From Rhizophlyctis rosea (lineage: Eukaryota > Chytridiomycota > Chytridiomycetes > Rhizophlyctidales > Rhizophlyctidaceae), in the NCBI GenBank assembly GCA_027596075.1, contig JADGJC010000604.1:1-14910 (forward strand): 14,910 nt of DNA, read 5' to 3'. The position numbers and the translations under genes were made by a program. Each line of letters begins with the position of its first letter. Within the stretch, counting starts at the first letter, position 1. The notes beneath the pieces were generated by a model. That model saw only the letters and a list, made by a program, of their open reading frames with translations. It did not search any database and was not told the DNA's origin. Positions 8,344-14,910 of the stretch are shown here, piece by piece.

Positions 8344-8514
8344 CCTTGTGAATTGTAGGCAGGCAGGGCGTCTCCGCGAACCTGAGAGGACCAGAGGCCT
8401 GCCTATCGCAATTGTTGGCCGCACATGTTTATTTTGCCCGCGTGTTTTGAGCCGCGCCAAACTCTTTTTCCCGCCACAAACACATCCACACTGACCTCCG
8501 AATCTCCGAATCTC

Positions 8515-8700
8515 CGCTGGACACTTTTGCGCCAACCGGTGGTAAAGGGACCGAGACCCCGGATGTTGGCATTGTTGTTTTGTAAGCCGCTTGTTGGTCG
8601 GTGCAGTCTGGTTCCTCCCAGACGACACAAAGTCTGTTCAGTTGGTCCCTCTGGTTCCTCCCAGGCGACACAAAGCTATCACATTGATTGATTATCAGGA
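8515..8700 (+). repeat. Direct repeat R1 (left of homeodomain gene)
   Basis: Shared blocks with 9897-10045 occur in the same order: CACTTTTG(G)CGCCAA, ACCGAGnCCCCGGAnGTTGGC, TTTGTAAGCCGCT, CTGGTTC, TTGGTCCCT, GTTCCTCC and ATCAGGAAAA. Inside R1 a block CTGGTTCCTCCCAG(A/G)CGACACAAAG is itself present twice (about 8609-8634 and 8652-8677). No gene is supported between 8344 and 8735. Confidence 0.75.
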
Positions 8701-8735
8701 AAATCAGTACGCGTTGATTATTAAGAATATATTTT

Positions 8736-9418
8736 CTATCTCGATTCATTCTCTGTGTCATGCATGGAGTTAACACAGAATTGTATTAACCGCCTATCGC
8801 GTTCCCGTTCGCGTTCGTTATGGCGTGCCTGCTTCACCAGCTTGCGATTTGACCCTCGCGCTGAAGATGAGGACAAAAATCAGATGAAGGGTGTACTTCC
8901 CAATGCAAAGATGCTTACCATTTATGAACCAGTCGGTCACTTGCTTTACTGTCAAGTCAACCCGGCTGGTAAGGTCTGTCTTCTCTTCTTCGCTCGGAAA
9001 TGGCTCAGGCCAATGCTGCAAGAACCAGTTGGACAGAATCTCAGTCTTCCATTTGGAAAAATTGGGGCGTGGAAGCCCTCTCCGATTGCAGATGTTCTGT
9101 TGCGAAATCAAACTGTTGGCCCTAGATGTGAGGGCCTTCCGGTGACCGCGTGCATGACTTCTAGTGACAACTGGTTGCCCGTTGGTGGGTAGTCCGGTGG
9201 TGGGTAGCGCGTTGGTGACCGTTGTGAGTGGTTCGGTGGCTTGCTGAAATGATTACAGGAGGGCCTATGAAAACAGGATGCTGTGTGACTATCGGTTGTG
9301 CTGAGGCCGCGGAGTGTGGGTGGAAAACCATCAGCGACAGAGGCGTGAAACTGAGTTGTGACAGGCATGGAATGCAAGTGTGCCCGAGTGCATTTGGGTG
9401 GATGTTTTCGCTGTCCAT
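8736..9418 (-). CDS. Gene H: TALE-class homeodomain transcription factor
   Basis: The gene runs from ATG at 9418 (CAAAATGGAC) to TAG at 8736-8738. Exon 2 is 9243-8919 and exon 3 is 8860-8736. The intron 8918-8861 (58 bp, GTAAGC…TTCAG) joins in phase and rebuilds the hallmark WFINAR at the end of recognition helix 3. The homeodomain reads KTEILSNWFLQHW, then the three-residue-extended loop PEPFPSEEEK, then VDLTVKQVTDWFINAR. That is the TALE/KN type, with Asn51 preserved in WFIN. A basic, charged tail (NERERERDRR) follows. The first splice (exon 1 to the acceptor TTTCAG at 9244) is unresolved; a donor at ATG|GTTTTC would be in phase. Fungal TALE factors include mating-type HD1 proteins, but this one may have another role. 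It lies between direct repeats R1 and R2. Confidence 0.82.
8861..8918 (-). other. Intron within the homeodomain of gene H
   Basis: The 58-bp intron splits the codon after WFIN. Removing it creates WFIN-A-R, the conserved residues, and opens the downstream frame to 8736. Confidence 0.85.
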
Positions 9419-9571
9419 TTTGCTTGTGTTGTTAGGAGGCGAGGCGAGGAGATGGATGACATTTCTTTTTTATGTGCTGTCAAGACAGCTTGACATGTCA
9501 ATCCATCCTCTTTTATTCTTGTGCCTTTGCAGGAGTCAGGTCAGCCCCACATTGGCGCGAAAAATCACAAC

Positions 9572-9641
9572 GCATCGGAGCGGGCTCCGGATGAAGTTCA
9601 CACCCCGCATTGGAGCGGGCTCCGGATGAAGTCCACACCCA
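9572..9641 (+). repeat. 35-bp tandem repeat, two copies
   Basis: Units at 9572-9606 and 9607-9641 share GAGCGGGCTCCGGATGAAGT and differ at about three positions. Confidence 0.88.
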
Positions 9642-9896
9642 AGAGGCCAAAAGGTCGAACGAAGAAGGCTTACCGACGGGCAACGAGAAATTCCAAGCTG
9701 CTGGGCTTTGTTTGGGACGAACAGAAACAACAAGCACGACTGGTTACACCTTTGGAGTGATCACAAGTGTTGGCGCCAAAAGTCAACTTGTGGCTTTGCG
9801 CCCATCTACAGGCCGTCATGGTGACGCCTCCCGCCTCTTGTCGGATACCTTGGGCACCGAAACTCGTGGAACCGACCTACCAAGTGAAAATCTTTT

Positions 9897-10045
9897 GGGT
9901 CCAGACACTTTTGGCGCCAAACGCGCGGAACCGAGCCCCCGGACGTTGGCTTGATATCTTTGTAAGCCGCTCTCTCACTGGTTCACTTGGTCCCTTCGTT
10001 CCTCCTATATGCACAACTACTGACGTTGATCATCAGGAAAACCTG
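9897..10045 (+). repeat. Direct repeat R2 (right of homeodomain gene)
   Basis: This is the partner of 8515-8700, in the same orientation, diverged but with blocks in identical order. Together they bracket gene H and its upstream region. Confidence 0.75.
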
Positions 10046-10332
10046 GGGGCCAAAAGTGGAAGAGGCCACACGTGTTTGCGCCAAAAGTCAAAGTGTGGCT
10101 TGCATTTTCATCTGAACGAATGGCAAATCGTTCCAAGAGACAAGATACCGGCGGCTCTGGTTGTGGTCATTCTGTGCACATCGCCTTTCCGTGATAAGGT
10201 CTTGCTAGGCCCGGGGCTCCAAATTACCCACACCCGCAACATCGCCTCAGTCTAGTCAACTGAGGGACATGAGGTGGCGCACGCAAATAAGGGTATCTAG
10301 GAAGACGAAGAGTTGAAAGAGTGACGTATACA

Positions 10333-10542
10333 ATGGCTCTAGTGAACGTCAACGAGGATGTTGTCGTCATTGCTGGCGACTCTTGCCAGAAGCGTGCTTA
10401 CAGAAAGCTCCAAATTCTGAAACAATTCCCCGCTGACAAGGAGGAAGTGCAGAAGCTGGTCAGATGGGGGGCCAAGGTGGTGAAGATTCGAGACGAGTCA
10501 TGGAAATTGAATTACAGACAAAAATCATACAGATACATTTGA
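10333..10542 (+). CDS. Gene I: small ORF of unknown function
   Basis: ATG at 10333 opens 69 codons to TGA at 10540-10542. The product has a short hydrophobic start (VNVNEDVVVIAGD) and a basic, helical remainder (RAYRKLQILKQF, EEVQKLVRWGAKVVK). The family is not recognised. It overlaps the end of pseudogene D2 by 18 bases on the opposite strand, which weakens the case. It could be an exon fragment. Confidence 0.35.
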   Translation: MALVNVNEDVVVIAGDSCQKRAYRKLQILKQFPADKEEVQKLVRWGAKVVKIRDESWKLNYRQKSYRYI

Positions 10543-10740
10543 CAACATACGGCGACAGACCAGTCTTGCTAAAGTACTTGGCAAACCTCTGACCCTGCCG
10601 GGCCAAGACGACACCTCCCCAATGACGCTGGCCACGGGGCGGACGATATTCAGCCTGGTAACACGGCGCTCAACGTCCAAAGTCAGGGTTCCATCGCCCT
10701 CCGCTATTTGCAGGTAAGAGTTGAACTGAACCAAGCCTTA
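10525..10740 (-). pseudogene. D2: decayed second copy of the C-terminal part of gene D
   Basis: The frame from about 10740 to TGA at 10525-10527 matches gene D: QFNSYLQIAEGDG against QFNSYLKIAEGDG, then VTRLNIVRPVASVI against VTRLDIIRPVSSVI, then a shared WPGR/LPGK region. Just upstream an in-frame TAA (10738-10740) aligns with the Gln of D in …VIDCQAKVEWEQF…, and about three residues are missing. The membrane helices of D are not recognisable here. It is probably a partial duplicate or remnant. Confidence 0.7.
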
Positions 10741-10792
10741 GTAAATCACCACCAACGACCGACACCGTCCCTGTTTCACGTGACCATGAACT

Positions 10793-11300
10793 TCAGGCAA
10801 GGAATTCTACCAGTCCAGCCAAAGACAGCCCAAGGAAGCCCACAAGGTTAGCCACTCGATTGGCGAAGGTCTTTTCCAAGGCCGAGGGCACAGATCCCAC
10901 AAAGAGAGGCTGTATGGATGCTTATCAGCTTCCGCTGCTCGCTGGCTGCGAAAGCCACGAGGAGGATGTCACCCACCATGAAACCTATGGTCCCCAGGAT
11001 TCAGTAGTGAGAGCTCGCCGTATACGGTCTGTCAGGGATGGCAATGTTCAGGATCATGACCAGATTGGCAAGTAGAAGGGCGGTGGAAGAAACACCAAAA
11101 ATGTAGTTCACCCAGTTCACGACCGTTCTGTTCTCTCTTGTGATGTCTGCAAAGAGTGCAAGTGTGAAGAGACATGTTGCCACAAAGAAGAAGTAGAGAA
11201 CCCACACTGGATTGGGCTGTGGGATCAACATGGAGGCAATCGTCCCGGCAACACCGAGCAGAACTCCGAGCAGGAAGAGAAGCGGATGAAACAGAGACAT
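10793..11300 (-). pseudogene. Gene L: polytopic membrane protein, one in-frame TGA and one frameshift
   Basis: ATG at 11300 starts a strongly hydrophobic frame. TGA at 11001-11003 interrupts it, the same frame then continues (ILGTIGFMVGDILLVAFAA…), and an A4 run (plus-strand T 10872-10875) shifts it. Removing one A gives …GLGKTFANRVANLVGFLGLSLAGLVEFLA and TGA at 10793-10795. The product is about 168 residues with about six membrane segments, the first being LLFLLGVLLGVAGTIASML and the second VWVLYFFFVATCLFTLALF. The segment NWVNYIFGVSSTALLL loosely recalls helix C of heliorhodopsins (WxEYxxSxS), but the counterion Glu and retinal Lys are absent, so I do not assign that family. It lies just downstream of gene J on the same strand. 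Confidence 0.55.
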
Positions 11301-11358
11301 GTAGTGGCTACATCCCAAAGAACCGATGATTCCGTATTTCAGTGATTGTATTGTGATA

Positions 11359-13044
11359 TCACCCGCGTGCAGAAGGGGACGGATGATCAGCGCCGACGAA
11401 GTGGAATTGCAATGACTCCAGATCCGGCGGATTGTCCGGATACCGCCGGCCACGCTGACCCATTGCTTTCTCATATTTGATGCAGAGATTCACCAGGTTG
11501 CCATCTTCTTCGAAGGGATTCCGATCAACGAGCTCTTTCGGTATCTTTCCCGTCCCGCGGTAGGCTTCTTAATGTTGGTATTACTGAATGTCGAGGAGCT
11601 GCCGCGCCTTCCGCAAAACGTTTTAAACCTCTCTGAGGAGCGCGGTGAACATTGGCAGGTTGACCTTCTTAATCCCAACCGTCAACATCCCTCCACCACA
11701 TACGATTGCTTCGAAGCCTGGCAATGCGGCGTGAGTGTGGAGGAAGCGGGCCCGTTAGATGAGAACGTCGGGTAGGTCCACGGTCCCTTCGACACAACGG
11801 CTAAAGGTACGCAGGACCAGGACGACCGTAGCTTCAGGTTCAGGCAAACCAACATAAAGACGCTTCCAGACTGGTTTGAAAGAAGCGAGCACACGACGAA
11901 ACTCTTTCTGAGGCAACGAGCGCCCCGGGAGGATGACTGGGGAATGACCTCCCGCCACCAACATGCCTACACTTGCTTTGCCGCTCATGGTGAGAAAGTT
12001 TTCAGGTAGAGGCTTCGATAACAGGAGACACTCGGGGAGTTTCCCCGTTGCTTTGAAAGTGACGGCCCATTCTCGAAGAGCGACAAAGTGGTTGAGCTGC
12101 CATCCGTTCGTGCCCGCCATGGTCCCTGCGTCGCTCTCCTCGATGAGCTTCAAATGGAGTGAAGTCTCATATCTCTTCTTTGTTTCGGGATCTGCGGGCG
12201 TTGGGGTTTTGTACACGCTTCTGGTCACGGTGGTGACCTTTCTTTGCATTTTTCGGTGCTTTACAACTGACTGCACCACGAGAGACCTGAGCTCATCGCC
12301 GAGAAGCTTCTTTGATTTCTGCGCGATCAGATTCTGGGCGTCGGCATCTTGCCAGGTGCGGTTGGCGGCAGAGCTCGGTGCCAGGGCACTCAGGAGGTTT
12401 TGCATACGGGGAAGGTTTCGTCCTCCCTGACGTTCAAAGAGGTGAAGTGAAGGGGGGCAGCTTCGTACACTTTGGACACGGCGCGGTCCATGTCGGTTTT
12501 GTGCTGGGCCCGGGTCTTCTGGGCGGCTTCCCAGGCGACGATGAGTGCTTCATCGTCGGTGTCCCCAACAGCGACCCCATCAATGGCCCCGTCCGTTGGC
12601 CTTCCCTTGTCTTCACGCCAAGCCGCTTTTCCCCAAATGACCCCCCATTTTCTTGCTCTCCACCGCCATGGAAAACTTCCGGCGGCGGTGTTGCATTGTG
12701 GCGGTGGGGCGTTGCCGTTTCTGCTGCGCGCCCCGAAGCGAACGTTGGAACAGCCGGTATTCCGAAACGTAGAAGGCGCAATTCTCCTCTGCGCTTTTGA
12801 TTGCGTTCTCGTGACCCCGGTCCCGTTTCTCAACAGGGACATTCAAGTCCCGGAAACGCTTCCTTGCCCCAGGCACACAGTTCCTCAGATATCCATCAGC
12901 GAGCCAATGATTGTGCCGCAAAACATCTTCGGCTGACCAGGATGGGACATCAGAAAGGTTAGGCTTCTGCAGAGTTTGAAAAAGTGCCGATGAGTTTGCC
13001 TTGTAGCGAAAGTAGAGCTTCACGGCCTTCGTGGTTAACCCCAT
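11359..13044 (-). pseudogene. Gene J: large unknown protein with four in-frame TAA codons and two frameshifts
   Basis: The likely start is ATG 13044, although the frame is open further upstream. Coding runs to a G6 run on the minus strand (plus C6 12641-12646, one extra base), continues in a second frame to a C4 run (plus G4 12408-12411, one base missing), then returns. From there one frame extends to TGA at 11359-11361, crossed only by TAA at 11755-11757, 11623-11625, 11581-11583 and 11569-11571. Each of those codons reads naturally as Gln (CAA to TAA). The restored product is about 560 residues, basic and rich in Lys/Arg helices in the first half, with a glycine-containing segment (FEAIVCGGGMLTVGIKK) later. 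No catalytic motif of a transposase, recombinase or helicase is seen. It is the largest gene and the best candidate for an element-specific function, by size only. Confidence 0.55.
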
Positions 13045-13128
13045 CCTTGGTGGATTGTTGAATAAGGCAAGAGAAGACCGAGCGCAAAAGATCTCGTCTG
13101 CGCCATTTTCGCTAGTCACATGACAGTC
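13045..13128. promoter_or_regulatory. 84-bp divergent gap between genes J and K
   Basis: The start codons of J (minus) and K (plus) are only 84 bp apart, so they would share a compact bidirectional promoter. A CACATG E-box-like motif (13117-13122) lies in it. No TATA box is evident. Confidence 0.4.
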
Positions 13129-14757
13129 ATGCGCCTTCGGGAAACTCCTTGGTAAAAATTCTTGAGGGGGTTCATGGAAGGGTTCATGGGTGACCCCACG
13201 CCTGCCAACCAGCTGTCTACTAATGAATTGAACTATACAAGAGCAGGCACTTTGATCCAACAGTAACCCCAGAGAAACCTTCCGACTTCCACGAGGCATA
13301 CCTACAAGGTCCAGAGCCGCCACAGGAGAAACGGCGGGCGCGCGCCCTTTTCTACTATTGGACGGACAAGTCTTTCAAAGACCGGCTCACACCCATTGTG
13401 GAGCTCGCCAAAAGTCCATTCGACACGGAGTCGATCCTGGTCTCCTTTCTTGATGACAAGCTGATGCTGAACTACTATGCCTTCAACTTTCCTGAAAACG
13501 ACTTGAAGCAGAATGAGTCCTTCTGCTCCCATGCAATCCTCACCCCTGGGGATGTTTTTCTCGTCCCAGACGCCTTGTTGGACTGGCGTTTCGCGGGCAA
13601 CCCGCTCGTCACCGCCGAAGGTGGCATTTGCTTCTATGCGGGGAGCCCCATCAGGGTCTCAGACTCGGTGCACAACGGAGCTCCCACCAAACAGGCTGCC
13701 GGCATGATGTGTCTCATTGACCGTCGACCGCGAAAAGATTTTGACAAGAAGTTCCGCCGCTCGCTGAAAAATCTCGCTGATCTCGTGAAGCAGCAGCTCG
13801 ACGTATGACTTCAGGAGAAACTCCTGGACCTGAGAAACCGGATGAGCGAGTCCAAATGCAACTTCACACACCGCATGGAACTGAGCACGCGGGTGATTAC
13901 TGACGCCGAGGTTATCGTGAAGGAGGCGCTTGACGTACCTTTTGTGGGGCTGCTTACCGTAAACGGACCAAACGTTGTCCGCTTTGTGTGGAAGTCCCGC
14001 AAGAATGTTCTTACAACGTCTGAGCCAGTTTGGGTTTCCCCCAACTACGAGGGGAGCGCAATGCTCGTGCGCATCCTGGAGACAAAAGATCGCTACTTGG
14101 TAGTTTACACCGATGACAAGACACAAGTCTTTGACCGTTACGACCTCGGCTACCTCCAGAATTTTTGCCCAGTGCATAACGGTGATTCTCCAGCAGCAGG
14201 CGGTACGACTCGTGAACGACGTGAAGACGCGCTTTATAGAGTCTGTGTCACACGAATTGCGAACCCCTCTTCATGGCATCCTCTCAAGTGTGGAACTACT
14301 CCTGGAAGACGATGAGACCCAGCCGGGGCAGCGCGGAATGCTGCACGTCCTTCAGTCCAGCAGGAAGAACTTGATCAACGTCATCAACGGGCGGCTCGAT
14401 TTTCACAAATTCGAGACTGACATCAAGGTCTCTGTTGAAGAGATCCCTGTTGTTGATCTCGCCCAGGATGTGATGGATGCTCTCTCGTTGAGTGTTTCTA
14501 ACGGGGTGGAACTTGTCATGCACGTGAACGTCACAAGAGAATCCGAATACATTCGCACAGACTCGTCACTCCTCCGGCAAACACTGCTGAACGTCGTCAA
14601 AAACGCGGGGAAGATTACAAAGGCAGGGTCGGTGGACATGGAGGTCGGAATATCCTCCGTTAGCCTCACCTGTGTTGTGAAAGACACCGGAGTTGGAATC
14701 GGTGCGGAGTTCCTCGCGGATGGGCTGTTCACTCCGTTTGCAGGGATGCGGACCTAG
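13129..14757 (+). pseudogene. Gene K: GAF-domain histidine kinase, truncated at the right TIR
   Basis: Exon 1 is 13129-13151. The intron 13152-13246 (GTAAAA…TACTAAT…GCAG, 95 bp) joins in phase to a long exon. A GAF domain follows (SFCSHAILTPGDVFLVPDA, FAGNPLV, FYAGSPI), then a second GAF-like region, then HisKA with the phospho-acceptor motif SHELRTPLHG (His codon 14251-14253), then the start of the HATPase with an N-box (NVVKNAGKIT) and G1 box (VKDTGVGI). It ends at TAG 14755-14757 before the G2 box (GxGLG) and any receiver domain. One TGA (13806-13808) interrupts the frame. One extra T in TTTTT (14162-14166) shifts it, and removing it restores NFAQCITVILQQQ. Intact fungal relatives are hybrid sensor kinases feeding a phosphorelay to the HOG pathway. 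This copy, at about 510 codons, is unlikely to be an active kinase. Confidence 0.85.
13152..13246 (+). other. Intron of gene K
   Basis: Donor TTG|GTAAAA, branch TACTAAT at 13218-13224, acceptor GAGCAG at 13241-13246. Splicing joins MRLRETP to WHFDPTVTPEK in phase and gives the GAF exon an ATG that it otherwise lacks. Confidence 0.7.
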
Positions 14758-14898
14758 GACGCGTTCAGTAGTTTGAACGTGTCACGTGATTGGTTAGATG
14801 GAATAACAGGTGATTGATTATTAGCTTAGTCATGATCACGTGACCCTTATGTAATCACGTCGATCGCTTACGTGTTTTTCTGTCGCACCTGTGCCACC
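14739..14898. repeat. Right terminal inverted repeat
   Basis: This is the inverted partner of 1-181, exact for the outer 65 bp (14834-14898) and about 160 bp in total. Its inner edge, TGCAGGGATGC at 14739-14749, overlaps the last codons and the TAG stop of the histidine kinase gene K. It carries TCACGTGA at 14782-14789 and 14836-14843, mirroring 111-118 and 56-63. Confidence 0.97.
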
Positions 14899-14910
14899 TT
14901 GGGTGGTACA
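14890..14910. repeat. Imperfect palindrome across the right element end
   Basis: TGTGCCACC, TTG, GGTGGTACA: the flank beyond the TIR repeats the first nine bases of the element end (GGTGGCACA) with one mismatch, after a TTG spacer. Confidence 0.75.

Larger units (their letters stand above)
9551..10090. promoter_or_regulatory. Cluster of E2F-like TTTSGCGC motifs
   Basis: Sites include TTGGCGCGAAAAA (about 9552-9564), TTGGCGCCAAAAG (about 9770), TTTGCGCCC (about 9793), the perfect 12-bp palindrome TTTGGCGCCAAA (about 9909-9920) and TTTGCGCCAAAAG (about 10074). A further TTTTGCGCCAA lies at about 8524 in R1. They match the E2F/DP consensus. Occupancy is unknown. Confidence 0.45.
9419..10332. 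other. Repeat-rich, apparently non-coding stretch upstream of H and I
   Basis: I find no supported gene in these 914 bases. The open frames on both strands look like low-quality shadows. The stretch holds a 35-bp tandem repeat, direct repeat R2, several E2F-like motifs and two copies of GCGCCAAAAGTCAA-nGTGGCTT (about 9774 and 10078). Confidence 0.55.

Noticed and set aside
8429..8776. Minus-strand ORFs at 8332-8628 and 8429-8776
   Set aside because: They lie on direct repeat R1 with its internal duplication and have repeated low-quality peptide text. The real exon here is the end of gene H to 8736.
9228..10255. Plus-strand ORFs between H and I
   Set aside because: They run over tandem repeats and R2 with no consistent composition, start context or splice signals.
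10999..11018. A 41-bp intron (GTATAC…CATAG) removing the TGA of gene L
   Set aside because: The join leads straight into another stop, whereas reading through the TGA keeps the same frame and gives a good membrane helix.
11461..11775. Plus-strand ORF opposite the C-terminal part of gene J
   Set aside because: It reads moderately like protein but lies antisense to a longer, better-supported frame of gene J and lacks a clear start.
13803..13814. A 12-bp GTATGA…CAG 'intron' removing the TGA of gene K
   Set aside because: Far shorter than any plausible fungal spliceosomal intron; a point mutation is simpler.
1..14910. Polinton/Maverick, virophage or Starship identity
   Set aside because: No polymerase B, integrase, protease, capsid, ATPase or DUF3435 recombinase can be recognised in any frame.
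1..14910. CRISPR arrays, tRNA and rRNA genes
   Set aside because: Repeats are tandem duplications without regular spacers, and no tRNA-like or rRNA-like sequence was seen by eye.

Overview
The window is eukaryotic nuclear DNA, most likely fungal (an early-diverging lineage such as a chytrid would fit, but this is inference). The evidence is short spliceosomal introns of 55-95 nt with canonical donors, acceptors and a TACTAAT branch point; a fungal-type GAF histidine kinase; a TALE homeodomain; CCAAT and TATA motifs; and telomere-like CCCTAA tracts. There is no sign of prokaryotic operons or ribosome binding sites.

The defining structure is a pair of long terminal inverted repeats (TIRs). Bases 1-65 are an exact reverse complement of 14834-14898, and similarity continues inward to about 181 on the left and 14739 on the right. 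The window is therefore essentially one TIR-bounded element of about 14.9 kb, plus 12 bases of right flank. I recognise no transposase, integrase, polymerase or capsid gene, so its mobility mechanism is unknown.

Layout, left to right: left TIR; gene A (minus, SUMO-interacting motifs, a 418-bp intron holding a G-rich minisatellite and a telomere-like tract); gene B (plus, unknown, helical); genes C2, C1 and D (minus: unknown, coiled coil, two-helix membrane protein); gene E (plus, F-box-like); gene F (minus, coiled coil, unknown); gene G (plus, unknown); gene H (minus, TALE homeodomain) lying between two direct repeats; a repeat-rich stretch with E2F-like palindromes; small ORF I; D2, a decayed second copy of the C-terminal part of D; gene L (minus, polytopic membrane protein); gene J (minus, the largest, about 560 codons, unknown); gene K (plus, GAF-GAF-histidine kinase) whose 3' end runs into the right TIR and stops there. 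Genes mostly alternate in divergent and convergent pairs.

Two kinds of damage recur. Seven shifts of reading frame sit at or next to short homopolymers and could be sequence errors or real indels. At least ten in-frame stop codons lie inside frames that otherwise read as continuous protein, and almost all can be explained as glutamine codons CAA/CAG turned to TAA/TAG, or CGA/TGG turned to TGA. This points to C-to-T decay (or, less likely, recoding) in an otherwise well-preserved element. The recognisable cargo is regulatory: sensor kinase, homeodomain factor, F-box-like protein, SIM-bearing protein and membrane proteins. This looks like an undescribed large cargo-bearing TIR element.
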